64,000 nucleotides of DNA from Hyphomicrobiales bacterium. GTDB lineage: Bacteria > Pseudomonadota > Alphaproteobacteria > Rhizobiales > Rhizobiaceae. A program made the translations under genes and the position numbers. This document shows, one piece after another, positions 19,544-29,170 of the stretch. Below the pieces are notes generated by a model. It was not told where the DNA came from, searched no databases, and was given only the letters and a program-made list of their open reading frames with translations. Location of the stretch: assembly GCA_900469625.1 (NCBI GenBank), contig UBXV01000006.1:124001-188000 (forward strand). The letters are read 5' to 3'. Every line of letters starts with the position of its first letter. Position 1 is the stretch's first letter.

Positions 19544-20193
19544 CAGAAACCGGCGACCGCAGGCCGCTTGCGAGCCGCAACACCCGCTGGGCGCAGGCGA
19601 TCGCACGGCGGCTCGTCGGGATGGCGATCACGCCCAACCAGATCTCGCAGGCGAGCATGGCGGCCGCGGCATTGGCGGGCCTTGCCTTCTGGCTGACCAG
19701 CGAGACGCAGGACGGCTTTCGCTCCCTGCTCTTCATCGCGGCTGCGCTGTTTTGCCAGATGCGGCTTCTCTGCAATCTCTTCGACGGCATGGTGGCCGTC
19801 GAGGGCGGCAAGGGCGCGCCCGACGGCCCCTTCTGGAACGAGTTTCCCGACCGCATCGCCGACCTCGTCATATTCGTCGGCGCCGGCTATGCCATCGGCC
19901 TACCGGCGCTCGGCTTTGCCGCAGGCGCTTTTGCCGTCCTTACGGCCTATGTCCGCGAGCTCGGCCGTGCCAATGGCGCGCCGAGCGACTTTTCCGGGCC
20001 GATGGCAAAACAGCACCGCATGGCGGCGATCACCGCCGCCGCGGTCGTGTCGGCTTTTGAAGGGCTCTGGCTCGGCGATGGTGAAGTGATACTCGTCGCC
20101 CTCGTCGTCGTCTCGCTCGGCGCTGCCTTTACGGCCTTGCGGCGTGCACGGCGCCAGACCGCCTGGCTCAAGGCCAACGCAACCGGCAAGTAG
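19540..20193 (+). CDS. CDP-alcohol phosphatidyltransferase family protein (YnbA-like)
   Basis: A 217-residue membrane enzyme. The family motif is present but divergent: NLFDGMVAVEGG, where the first Asp of the canonical DxxDGxxAR is Asn and the Arg is Val, followed by NEFPDRIAD, which keeps the last two Asp of the motif. Six hydrophobic segments follow the usual layout. Enzymes of this class move a phosphatidyl group from CDP-diacylglycerol to an alcohol. The divergent motif sets this subfamily apart from PgsA and PssA. Last gene of the coupled operon. Confidence 0.85.
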   Translation: MTETGDRRPLASRNTRWAQAIARRLVGMAITPNQISQASMAAAALAGLAFWLTSETQDGFRSLLFIAAALFCQMRLLCNLFDGMVAVEGGKGAPDGPFWNEFPDRIADLVIFVGAGYAIGLPALGFAAGAFAVLTAYVRELGRANGAPSDFSGPMAKQHRMAAITAAAVVSAFEGLWLGDGEVILVALVVVSLGAAFTALRRARRQTAWLKANATGK

Positions 20194-20287
20194 CGCCGCT
20201 GGGCAAACTGCCCTTCCTCTATCCGTCCCCGCTTCTGTCCGCCGCCCATCCCATTGGCATTGCAGCGCCAGATGACATTCTTTCGTC

Positions 20288-20316
20288 TTGACTCTAATTA
20301 GATGAATTTCTAATTA
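20288..20316 (+). promoter_or_regulatory. Promoter and operator of the sdpR-sdpI operon
   Basis: TTGACT (20288-20293) and TAATTA (20311-20316) are 17 bases apart, a good sigma-70 promoter. A perfect inverted repeat TAATTAGA (20295-20302), 6 bases, TCTAATTA (20309-20316) fills the spacer and covers the -10. This is the geometry expected for autorepression by the ArsR-type protein that starts at 20334. Confidence 0.75.
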
Positions 20317-20333
20317 TTACTCGACAACGGACA

Positions 20334-20609
20334 ATGGCCATGCGGATCAACACCGTCTTCGAAGCACTTTCACACCCCGTGCGGCGACAAATCCTGGCAT
20401 TGCTGAAAAGCGGGCCGATGAGCGCCGGCGAACTCGCCAGCCATTTCGACCTGACCAAGCCCACGCTTTCTGTCCATTTCAACAAGCTGCGCGATGCCGA
20501 ACTGGTCGCGGTGGAGCGCCGCGGCACCAGCCTGATCTATCACCTCAACATGTCCGTCCTGGAAGAAGCCTTGAGCGGGCTTCTGGGCAACAAGGATAAA
20601 TCGCCATGA
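20334..20609 (+). CDS. ArsR-family autorepressor, SdpR-like
   Basis: A 91-residue winged-helix repressor. The N-terminus EALSHPVRRQILALLKSGP, the recognition helix region AGELASHFDLTKPTLSVHFNKL and the wing VERRGTSLIYHLN are typical of SdpR. Metal-binding Cys of ArsR/SmtB are absent, as in SdpR. It starts 18 bp after a palindromic operator over its own promoter and overlaps the SdpI-like gene by ATGA, the same order as Bacillus sdpR-sdpI. No sdpC-like toxin is nearby. Confidence 0.88.
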   Translation: MAMRINTVFEALSHPVRRQILALLKSGPMSAGELASHFDLTKPTLSVHFNKLRDAELVAVERRGTSLIYHLNMSVLEEALSGLLGNKDKSP

Positions 20610-21265
20610 CATCTGTGCTGCGTGCTCCCCTGGTCATACCCCTGGCCGCGTTCCTTGCCGCCGCGACATGCGCCGGCTACCTCATGATTCCAACCGACAC
20701 CGAACTACCGATCCACTGGGGCGTCGACGGCGATGCTGACTTATTCTGGCCACGCGACCGGGCACTGTTGCTGGCGCCCATCGGTGCAACGGTCGTTCTG
20801 GCGTTGATGGCTCTTGCCCGCCGCTTCGCTCCCGCCCGGCAGGCCGGCCGTCATGTTGCCGCCGCCACATCCACCGGCATGCTTGCCCTCTTTACGACAA
20901 TCCAGACCGTCATCGTTCTCATCGGCCTCGGGATAGACGTATCGATGGTTCGGGTCATCGCATTCGCCATGGGTCTACTTTCCATCATCATCGGCAATGT
21001 GATGCCAAAATCGCAACCGAACGGCTTTGCCGGCCTCCGTCTGCCCTGGACGCTCGCCGATCCGTCCAACTGGGTGGCGACGCATCGCCTGACCGGTCGA
21101 CTGATGCTGACTTCCGGCACCGTCCTGATGCTGGCCGCGTTGATGCTCAATGCCGGGCCGCTGCTGGCCGTCGTGACCATCGCCGCATTCGTACTGCCAT
21201 TCGGCGTTGGCAGCCTTTACAGCTACATCTTTTCGCGCCGGCGAGCCCGACCGTCACGTCGGTAA
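20606..21265 (+). CDS. SdpI-family membrane protein
   Basis: A 219-residue membrane protein with six or so helices. The first part carries the DUF1648-type motif ELPIHWGVDGDADLFWPR, and the later part the SdpI-type motif NVMPKSQPNGFAGLRLPWTL with NWVATHRLTGRL. In Bacillus, SdpI gives immunity to the SdpC toxin and relays its presence to SdpR. Here the toxin gene is absent, so the pair may sense another membrane stress. The start overlaps sdpR by ATGA. Confidence 0.9.
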   Translation: MTSVLRAPLVIPLAAFLAAATCAGYLMIPTDTELPIHWGVDGDADLFWPRDRALLLAPIGATVVLALMALARRFAPARQAGRHVAAATSTGMLALFTTIQTVIVLIGLGIDVSMVRVIAFAMGLLSIIIGNVMPKSQPNGFAGLRLPWTLADPSNWVATHRLTGRLMLTSGTVLMLAALMLNAGPLLAVVTIAAFVLPFGVGSLYSYIFSRRRARPSRR

Positions 21266-21290
21266 CAGGGCAGCGTCGGGCGCAGAAACG

Positions 21291-21326
21291 AAAACGGCCG
21301 ATCACGAGGGACCGGCCGTTATTTTC
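21291..21326. terminator. Bidirectional terminator between sdpI and pyrG
   Basis: AACGGCCG (21293-21300) and CGGCCGTT (21313-21320) form a stem with a 12-base loop. T-rich sequence follows on the plus side (ATTTTC) and TTTTCG follows on the minus side. It serves two convergent genes. Confidence 0.8.
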
Positions 21327-21343
21327 AGGATCACGCAAACGGA

Positions 21344-23023
<1,680 letters not shown>

Positions 23024-23065
23024 CTATCCGAATTTTTCCGTCTTCGAAGGGAATCTGATTTTCAC

Positions 23066-23101
23066 ACAAAACAAAACCGGCGGATGGTGCCATCCGCCGG
23101 C
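23066..23101 (-). terminator. Rho-independent terminator after secG
   Basis: CCGGCGGATGG (23077-23087) and CCATCCGCCGG (23090-23100) form a perfect 11-bp stem. On the minus strand TTTTGTTTT follows. It lies 22 bp beyond the secG stop. Confidence 0.9.
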
Positions 23102-23122
23102 GGGTTCTTCAGATTTGCGACC

Positions 23123-23593
23123 TTATTGGCCGCTGGGAACTTGCGATCCCGTATTGCCGTTTGCGCCGGCTGCGGGTGTCTGCGTTGTCGCAGCACCGCC
23201 GGCCGGAGCTTCGCCCGTGGTGGCGGGAGCCGGTGCTGCGGCGCCGTTGCCGGTCGCCGGCTGCTGGGTTGCACCGCCAGCCGGAGCCTGGGTGTTGCCG
23301 CCACCGAGCGAATCGAGCACGCCGCCGCCAGAGCTCGTGCCCGGAATACGGTCGAGAATGTCGGTCGCCTGCGGCTCGTAACGGGCAAGGATGCCCATCG
23401 CCAGAGCCAGAACGAAAAACAGCGCGGCAAGGATCGCCGTGGTGCGGGTCAGCGCATTGGCCGTGCCGCGTGCGGACATGAAGCCCGAGCCGCCACCGAT
23501 GCCGAGGCCGCCGCCTTCGGAACGCTGAATGAGAACGACGCCGATCAGGGCAACGACGACCATGAGATAGATGACGAGTAGTACGGTCTGCAT
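23123..23593 (-). CDS. secG: Protein translocase subunit SecG
   Basis: A 156-residue SecG with two membrane helices (about 2-22 and 52-72) around the conserved cytoplasmic loop VVLIQRSEGGGLGIGGGSGF. This is the SecYEG subunit that helps SecA-driven export. The C-terminal 80 residues are a low-complexity Ala/Gly/Pro/Thr/Gln tail, much longer than the E. coli form (110 residues in total) but common in rhizobia. ATG 23593 begins at MQTVLL. The gene lies between tpiA and pyrG, the usual alphaproteobacterial order, and ends with a strong terminator. Confidence 0.93.
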   Translation of the reverse strand: MQTVLLVIYLMVVVALIGVVLIQRSEGGGLGIGGGSGFMSARGTANALTRTTAILAALFFVLALAMGILARYEPQATDILDRIPGTSSGGGVLDSLGGGNTQAPAGGATQQPATGNGAAAPAPATTGEAPAGGAATTQTPAAGANGNTGSQVPSGQ

Positions 23594-23727
23594 CAGCTTC
23601 CAGTCCTGCCCTTTGGGCAAACGAATCAAATCTTGCGCGGACACGGGGTTTCCGGGGCGCAATTTTCGCGCCTCTTTATACCAACCTGTCCGCTATTCCA
23701 ACCCCCTGCCCGACCAGTGCCGGACAA

Positions 23728-24498
23728 TCAGGCCGTCAAATCACCATAAGCCCGATAAATGGCGAGGAAGTCTTCGGCTTTCAAGCTTGCGCCACCGATC
23801 AGCGCGCCGTCGACATTGGCGATGCCCATCAGTTCGCGCGCGTTGGAAGGCTTGACTGATCCGCCATAGAGGATGCGCATCTTTGCCCCTGCGTCTGCGA
23901 AGCGCGACACCAGTTCCCGGCGCATGAAGGCATGCGCCTCCTCGATGTCGGCAGCGGTCGGCGTCAGGCCGGTGCCAATTGCCCAGACGGGCTCGTAGGC
24001 AATGACGGTATTTTCCGCCGTCGCCGTGTCGGGCAGACTTTCGGCGAGTTGACGCTTGAGCACGTCGAGCGTCTTGCCCGCCTTGCGCTCGTCACCGGTT
24101 TCGCCGATGCAGACGATGGCAATCAGGTCGGCAGCATGCGCCGCGTCCGTCTTGGCGCGCACGACGCTGTCCTGTTCGGCGTGGTCCGTGCGGCGCTCGG
24201 AATGGCCGACGATCACATGCGTGCCGAAGCAATCGCCGATCATCTCGGCCGAGACGTCACCGGTGTGTGCGCCGGACTGTTTGGGATGGCAATCCTGGCC
24301 CCCGATCATCAACGGGCTGTCGTCGCAAAGCGCCGTCGCCACGTAAAGCAATGTCGCGGGCGGGCAGATCAAAGTCTCGACCTTGCCGGACAGATCGCCC
24401 TTGACCCCTTCAGCCATCGCCTTGATCTGGTCGAGCGATGCGCGCGTTCCGTTCATCTTCCAGTTTCCGGCGACGAGCGGGCGGATGTCAGGCGTCAT
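23728..24498 (-). CDS. tpiA: Triosephosphate isomerase
   Basis: A 256-residue TIM barrel that interconverts dihydroxyacetone phosphate and glyceraldehyde 3-phosphate. The active-site Lys is in GNWKMNG at residue 12, the catalytic His in VIVGHSERR near 97, the catalytic Glu in [11 protein letters not shown] near 170, and the phosphate loop in [11 protein letters not shown] near 215. Full length. Start ATG 24498 has GGAGGAAAATTC upstream. Confidence 0.98.
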   Translation of the reverse strand: MTPDIRPLVAGNWKMNGTRASLDQIKAMAEGVKGDLSGKVETLICPPATLLYVATALCDDSPLMIGGQDCHPKQSGAHTGDVSAEMIGDCFGTHVIVGHSERRTDHAEQDSVVRAKTDAAHAADLIAIVCIGETGDERKAGKTLDVLKRQLAESLPDTATAENTVIAYEPVWAIGTGLTPTAADIEEAHAFMRRELVSRFADAGAKMRILYGGSVKPSNARELMGIANVDGALIGGASLKAEDFLAIYRAYGDLTA

Positions 24499-24582
24499 GA
24501 ATTTTCCTCCGGTTCAGGACTTTTTCTCCGGAAGCGGCCTAGCAAATGCCATCGGCAAAGAAAAGCATGCGCATTGGATAAA

Positions 24583-24615
24583 TACGGCGGGGCCACTGCG
24601 AATGGCCCCGCCGGT
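24583..24615 (-). terminator. Terminator-like hairpin after the methyltransferase-GNAT gene
   Basis: CGGCGGGGCCA (24585-24595) and TGGCCCCGCCG (24603-24613) form a perfect 11-bp stem. It lies 14 bp beyond the minus-strand stop. Only a short TATTTA follows, so efficiency is uncertain. Confidence 0.65.
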
Positions 24616-24626
24616 CGTCTGCTGTA

Positions 24627-25940
24627 TCAGTCGCCGCGGGCCATGTGGATCACGGCGAACGGCAGTCCTTCGTCGTCCGTCTCCTGACGCCCCGTCTCGA
24701 CAAATCCGCGACGGCGGTAGAATTCGACCGCGTCGCCATTGTCCGCGTAGACGCTGACCTCAAGGCGACCGAGGCGCTCAGCGGCGTGCTCGATCAGCCC
24801 GCGGCCGATGCCGGCACCGTGAATTTGCGGATCGACGAAAAGGCCGCCGATGAAACTGTCGATCAAGCCGATGAAGCCAGCCGGACGCCCATCGACCTCG
24901 GCCACCCAGTTGTCGGCCATCGGCAGGTAGGTGTCTCGAACCATCTCAAGCTGAACGAGCAGGCGTTCTTCGCCAAGAAACGGATGCCCGACGCTCGAGG
25001 CCGCAAGCCAGATGTCGACCAGCCGGTCTCGATCCTCGGCGCGGTAGGGCCGGATTACCGTTTCTCGACGCGATGCCACCGCCGCCGCCGATTTCGGCCT
25101 TGCCGCAGCGATCGCATACATCAACGGAACACTCGGCATGGCTTCGGGGGGCAGCATCCGTCCACTGCCGCCGTCGCGCATCGCCTCGAAGCCGACCCAG
25201 CCGTTCGAATAGGGATACTCCTTCAGGCATTCGATCCGGAGGCCTGCATCGATCAGAGCCTGAACGACGTCGGCGATACCCCAATTGAACTCGAACGAAG
25301 GATGCGGATTGCGAAAATCCACCACACCCTCTTCGTAGCCATTCTGGGCCAGCCCCGTCCCGGATGCGGCGACATAGTCGCCGACCCCCGGCTCCGAGAC
25401 CGGCTCTCGCGGCGCGTAGTCGTAGCGCGGCTGCCATTTTTCATCGAAGACCATCGCGAACGGGTGGAACTCGATGAAGGCAAATCGCCCGCCCGGCTTC
25501 AGCACCGAAGCAATGCCGCGGGCCCAGGGGCCGAGATCGGACAGCCAGCATATCGTGCCATAGGAGGCAAAGACGCGATCGAAGGTCAGGCCGCGTGCCC
25601 TGGCCGTGTCGAACCAGTGAAAAAGATCGGCGCGCTCGAAGGTGGCTGCTACACCGCTTTCGCGCGAAAGCCGCGTGGCAAAGGCAATCGCCTCGTCGGA
25701 AATATCGACGCCGGTTACATTCGCACCCAGCCGTGCAAGGCTCAGACTGTCCTGGCCGGCGTTGCATTGCAGATGCAGAAGATCGAGGCCGCTCAGGTCG
25801 CCGAGCAACTCGATCTCTTCCGGATAGAGCGTTGAACCGCCGTTGCGGAAGAACGTGGCTTGATCGCCCTTGTGGCTGTTGTGCGCGACGGTTGCCGCGT
25901 TCCATGAAAGCCTGTTGGCCTCGTGAAGGTCGTTTTGCAT
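24627..25940 (-). CDS. Methyltransferase-GNAT fusion protein
   Basis: A 437-residue two-domain protein. Residues 1-280 are a class I SAM methyltransferase: LDLLHLQCNAGQDSLSLARL (motif I), NVTGVDISDEAIAFA, and LKPGGRFAFIEFHP. Residues 290-437 are a GNAT domain: IRPYRAEDRDRLVDIWL, FVDPQIHGAGIGRGLIEHA (acetyl-CoA loop) and GDAVEFYRRRGF. The join at about residue 285 is Ala-rich. ATG 25940 (MQNDLHEANRLSW) is preferred over 25988 because it begins the conserved N-terminus. Both substrates are unknown. Confidence 0.85.
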   Translation of the reverse strand: MQNDLHEANRLSWNAATVAHNSHKGDQATFFRNGGSTLYPEEIELLGDLSGLDLLHLQCNAGQDSLSLARLGANVTGVDISDEAIAFATRLSRESGVAATFERADLFHWFDTARARGLTFDRVFASYGTICWLSDLGPWARGIASVLKPGGRFAFIEFHPFAMVFDEKWQPRYDYAPREPVSEPGVGDYVAASGTGLAQNGYEEGVVDFRNPHPSFEFNWGIADVVQALIDAGLRIECLKEYPYSNGWVGFEAMRDGGSGRMLPPEAMPSVPLMYAIAAARPKSAAAVASRRETVIRPYRAEDRDRLVDIWLAASSVGHPFLGEERLLVQLEMVRDTYLPMADNWVAEVDGRPAGFIGLIDSFIGGLFVDPQIHGAGIGRGLIEHAAERLGRLEVSVYADNGDAVEFYRRRGFVETGRQETDDEGLPFAVIHMARGD

Positions 25941-25999
25941 GTCTCTCTCGTCAGGTATTCTGGGCAACGCTTTATCGAGCGCCGCCAATGATGTCTCGA

Positions 26000-26491
26000 T
26001 CAGGCCGCGAATTTAAGCACGGCCTCCGGCTCCTCGCCGTAGCTGTCACCCGTGGGCACGAAGCCCAGGCCCTTGTAGAAGCCTTCCGGGCTTGCTTCGC
26101 CCAGACCGTAGCTGGTGTAGAGTTCGCGAATGCCACGCGCCTTGAGGTCGCGCACGACAAGATCGATCGCCTTCTTGCCGATGCCCTTGCCCTGGAACGG
26201 GCGAGCAATCATGAAGCGCCAGAGATAGACGCCGGGGCAATCGATGCCGTCATCCCAATCCGAGCCCTGGTGCAACATGATGAAGCCAACCAGCGTCTCC
26301 TCGGCGTAGATCGCGCGGAACCAGGCATTTTCCGAGAAATGCGCCTCGGCGATCGAGGTGCCGTTGTCGGCAACCATGTTGCGCTGCCCTTCACTCAACG
26401 TGTCGCTCAATTCGCACACGTCGCAGACGGTCAGGGCAGAGATCCGGCGGAAGGTAATTTCGGCGTCGGGCGGCAATACATTTTCGCTCAT
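26000..26491 (-). CDS. GNAT acetyltransferase, PaiA/SpeG-like
   Basis: A 163-residue GNAT protein. RFMIARPFQGKGIGKKAIDL is the acetyl-CoA loop near residue 92, and the end has SPEGFYKGLGFVPTGD. The WFRAIYAEETLVGFIML stretch and the overall layout resemble polyamine acetyltransferases of the PaiA/SpeG group. It diverges from the TetR gene at 26647 with 155 bp between, so it is a plausible target of that repressor. Polyamine substrate is an inference from resemblance only. Confidence 0.82.
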   Translation of the reverse strand: MSENVLPPDAEITFRRISALTVCDVCELSDTLSEGQRNMVADNGTSIAEAHFSENAWFRAIYAEETLVGFIMLHQGSDWDDGIDCPGVYLWRFMIARPFQGKGIGKKAIDLVVRDLKARGIRELYTSYGLGEASPEGFYKGLGFVPTGDSYGEEPEAVLKFAA

Positions 26492-26646
26492 GAGCGTTCC
26501 CTAAATATCGAATAGATGAAAACGAGGACCGGGACAAAAATGCCGGCCGCGGTTTTAGATCGTCCGCCAACGATTTGAGCCAACGCTCAAGCTGGACATA
26601 TGACCAAATTCATGTTATGTCAATCGCCTACAACCGGAGACTGAAT

Positions 26647-27258
26647 ATGGTTTACATGACCCGCCTCGCCCGGCGCGAGGCGATCATTGCTGCGGCCAGC
26701 GCCGTCATGCTGAAGGACGGCTTCGACGCGATGACGACCCGGCGGGTCGCCGCTGAAATGGGCGCGGCGAACGGCATCATCCACCATCACTTCAAGACGG
26801 CGAGCGAACTCAAATGCGCGGCCTTCCTGGACTACGAGGCCGCGGCCCGCAAAGCGTTCATCGAGATGCGCCCGACGCTGACGCCGACCGCGGCGCTCAA
26901 ACTGTTCGTCAGCGACCACACGGACGATGCTCGCGACAGCGGCATGTGGTTCTGGGCGCAGGCCTGGCGGGCTGCCCAGGCCGACACAGCGTTGGCCAGC
27001 GCTTACGCGGAGGCAGTGTCCGGCTGGCACCGCCTGCTTTGCGATATCATTGCCGATGGCAACGCCGGCGGTGAATTTCGGACGCATGCACACGCCGAAA
27101 CGGTCGCCTGGCGGATCCTCGGCCTTGGCATTGGCCTCTCCAGCATGGCGGTGCTGCCGGTGCCCCTGCTTTCGCCAACGGCCGTGCGAGCCCTGATGAT
27201 ACGGACCGTGGCCGACGACCTCGGTGTCGAACTACAACCGGCAACCGATATCTCCTGA
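26647..27258 (+). CDS. TetR family transcriptional regulator
   Basis: A 203-residue repressor. The N-terminal helix-turn-helix is clear: ARREAIIAAASAVMLKDGFD, then MTTRRVAAEMGAANGIIHHHF. The C-terminal ligand domain is all-helical with FWAQAWRAAQAD near residue 98. Start ATG 26647 follows GGAGA by seven bases; ATG 26656 is an alternative. It diverges from a polyamine-type GNAT gene. A weak inverted repeat TTGAG-6-CTCAA at 26575-26590 in the shared spacer could be its operator. Confidence 0.88.
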   Translation: MVYMTRLARREAIIAAASAVMLKDGFDAMTTRRVAAEMGAANGIIHHHFKTASELKCAAFLDYEAAARKAFIEMRPTLTPTAALKLFVSDHTDDARDSGMWFWAQAWRAAQADTALASAYAEAVSGWHRLLCDIIADGNAGGEFRTHAHAETVAWRILGLGIGLSSMAVLPVPLLSPTAVRALMIRTVADDLGVELQPATDIS

Positions 27259-27266
27259 GCTTACGG

Positions 27267-27707
27267 TCATGTTGCAATCGCCCTGCGGATTTCGGCCAGG
27301 TGCTGCCGATCGAACAGGCCGAACACACGGTCCCCCACCAACCGCTGGACGTCCTTGATATGGTCGCGGGCATTTTCGGCCTCACCGAGGGCCAGATAGG
27401 CTCGGGCGATGGTCAACGATGCGATCGGCTGGCGCAGCGAAAGCGTCCATTCACGAACGAGCTTCGAAACCGCAATGCTCTCCCGGTGGCGGCCGACATC
27501 GTGAAGGGCCGCACCATAGCCGCTCTTGACCCAATAGTAGAAATCTTCGCCCTCGAAATTCGCGTCCACCAATTGTGAGGCCAATTGCCATTGAGCCACC
27601 GATTCCTCGAACCGGCGCTCAGCGCCGAGCGCGATACCCGCGTTGGCATACGTCATGACGACGTCCTCAAGCGGCACCAGTTGGTTTGTCGAATTGTTCT
27701 TTGTCAT
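27267..27707 (-). CDS. TPR-like hypothetical protein
   Basis: A 146-residue soluble protein predicted to be all-helical. Paired helices such as DVVMTYANAGIALGAERRFEES, GYGAALHDVGRHRESIAV and TIARAYLALGEAENARDHI follow the tetratricopeptide spacing (Ala at the small positions), suggesting three repeats. ATG 27707 follows a plausible leader; a longer start at 27767 adds a Cys-containing stretch that looks non-coding. Function unknown; TPR proteins usually bind partners. Confidence 0.65.
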   Translation of the reverse strand: MTKNNSTNQLVPLEDVVMTYANAGIALGAERRFEESVAQWQLASQLVDANFEGEDFYYWVKSGYGAALHDVGRHRESIAVSKLVREWTLSLRQPIASLTIARAYLALGEAENARDHIKDVQRLVGDRVFGLFDRQHLAEIRRAIAT

Positions 27708-27796
27708 GATCGATGTTCCGATGGTCAGGATCTTGCAAGTCGCCAGACGTTCAAAGCCTGCTGACAAGAAAATGAGACGTCTTTCGGTCGCATCAA

Positions 27797-27819
27797 CGTA
27801 AATCCTCCGTAGATTTACG
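27797..27819. promoter_or_regulatory. Palindromic operator candidate upstream of cytochrome b561
   Basis: CGTAAATC (27797-27804) and GATTTACG (27812-27819) are perfect complements with a 7-base spacer. It lies in the divergent space 95 bp upstream of the cytochrome b561 gene. The layout fits a dimeric regulator site; which regulator is unknown. Confidence 0.55.
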
Positions 27820-27913
27820 GTATTGTCGGCGAATAAAAGCGACGATCCGTGGGTCCCATCCGAGCGACAAGCGCGACGTCGCAGACGTTGGATAGAGGTC
27901 GCGGGAGCGTGCC

Positions 27914-28522
27914 ATGCTGCGAAACGGCAAGTCGAACTTCGGCTGGATGACGATCATCCTGCATTGGACCATCGCCGTGCTGATCCTTGGTCTCATCGCG
28001 CTCGGCTTTGCCATGCGCAGGCTATCGCTGGACCCGACGCTGCAATTCTCGCTCTACCAGTGGCACAAATCGTTTGGCTTTACCGTACTTGGGTTCGCAG
28101 CGTTTCGCGCCGCCTGGCATCTGTTCGATCTCAAGCCGCAGCCGACGGCTGGCCTTTCGCCGCTGGAGCGGCGTGCATCGGCAACGACGCATGTCCTTCT
28201 GATCGTTCTGACGCTCGCGGTTCCCCTGGCCGGCTGGGCGGTCGCCTCGACGTCGACGCTGAACATTCCGAGCTTCTATTTCGACTGGTTCGTCATCCCC
28301 CATCTGCCGATGGCGAAATCGCAAGCCGCTGAAAATTTCTGGACTTCGACCCATGCCGTGCTCGCCTACGCCACGCTTGGCCTCGTCGCTCTCCATGCGC
28401 TCGCCGCGGTCTATCACCACCTGGTGCGCCGCGACGAGGTGCTGGCCCGCATGTTGACCACCAGGTCGCAGCGACGCGGTGAACACGTCAAGGGCGGCCA
28501 GGCCATTGCCAAGAGGAAGTGA
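27914..28522 (+). CDS. Cytochrome b561 family protein
   Basis: A 202-residue membrane di-haem cytochrome of the bacterial b561 family. Four hydrophobic helices (about 12-32, 49-66, 90-110 and 145-168) carry the haem-ligand candidates: His17 in ILHWTIAV, His51 in QWHKSFGF, and His in FWTSTHAVLAY and VALHALAAVYHH. These proteins pass electrons across the inner membrane. The gene is three bases ahead of a YceI gene, a pairing seen in many proteobacteria. Confidence 0.9.
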   Translation: MLRNGKSNFGWMTIILHWTIAVLILGLIALGFAMRRLSLDPTLQFSLYQWHKSFGFTVLGFAAFRAAWHLFDLKPQPTAGLSPLERRASATTHVLLIVLTLAVPLAGWAVASTSTLNIPSFYFDWFVIPHLPMAKSQAAENFWTSTHAVLAYATLGLVALHALAAVYHHLVRRDEVLARMLTTRSQRRGEHVKGGQAIAKRK

Positions 28523-28525
28523 ACC

Positions 28526-29134
28526 ATGACGAAGCAGCAATCGAAACCATGGCCGACAGTCGCCCTGGCACTCATCAGCGTCGTGCTCGCGGCGAGCCCT
28601 GGACCTGACGCAGCGTTTGCCAGCGCGCCGCAGCTTGCGGATGCGGCCGGCAACTATGGCATCACCGGCGCATCGCGGATTCACTTCTCCGTCGCGCAGG
28701 TCGGCGGCGGCGGCATTGTCGGCGACTTCGGCAAATTCTCCGGCAATTTCCGTATCGACGGCAACAACATCGGCCGCTCGTCGGTCGAGTTCACGCTTTA
28801 TCCCGAAAGTGTCGAGACCGGCGAAAGTCGCGTCGAAGACTTCCTGAAATCGAGTGCCGTGTTCGACAGCGCGACCTACCGCACCGTCACCTTCCGCTCG
28901 ACCAGCGTCAGGCAGACGGGTCCCGACAGCGCCGCCGTCGAGGGCACGCTGACGGCGCGCGGCAAGGCCCGCAAGGAACAGTTTTCGGTCAAGCTTACGG
29001 ATTGGAACAGCCGCCAGATTTCGTTCAAGATCCGCGGCAGCATCTTCCGGGCGCCCTATGGCATGGATGTCGGCACACCGATCTACTCGAATGTCGTCGA
29101 GTTCGACATGAACATAAAAGGGCAGAAGCGCTGA
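28526..29134 (+). CDS. YceI family periplasmic protein
   Basis: A 202-residue secreted lipocalin-like protein. A signal peptide (about 1-32, cleavage near AFASA) leads to the YceI beta-barrel, which begins GNYGITGASRIHFSVAQVGG and contains GKFSGNFRIDGNN and SRVEDFLKSSAVFDSATY. Family structures bind polyprenyl or isoprenoid quinone-like lipids in the barrel. With cytochrome b561 directly upstream, a quinone or redox role in the periplasm is plausible. The gene ends inside a convergent terminator hairpin. Confidence 0.92.
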   Translation: MTKQQSKPWPTVALALISVVLAASPGPDAAFASAPQLADAAGNYGITGASRIHFSVAQVGGGGIVGDFGKFSGNFRIDGNNIGRSSVEFTLYPESVETGESRVEDFLKSSAVFDSATYRTVTFRSTSVRQTGPDSAAVEGTLTARGKARKEQFSVKLTDWNSRQISFKIRGSIFRAPYGMDVGTPIYSNVVEFDMNIKGQKR

Positions 29135-29150
29135 GCGCCCCTGCCCTTCA
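29114..29150. terminator. Convergent terminator for yceI and the DprE1 operon
   Basis: AAGGGCAG (29118-29125) and CTGCCCTT (29141-29148) form a stem with an inner GCGC-TGA-GCGC. On the minus strand TTTTATG follows, so it ends the five-gene minus operon. It also spans the yceI stop codon. Confidence 0.75.
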
Positions 29151-29170
29151 ATCGGATTTCGGCCTTCGGT

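Noticed and set aside
26575-26590. TTGAG-6-CTCAA as a firm TetR operator.
   Set aside because: Arms of only five bases occur often by chance; kept as a remark in the TetR entry.
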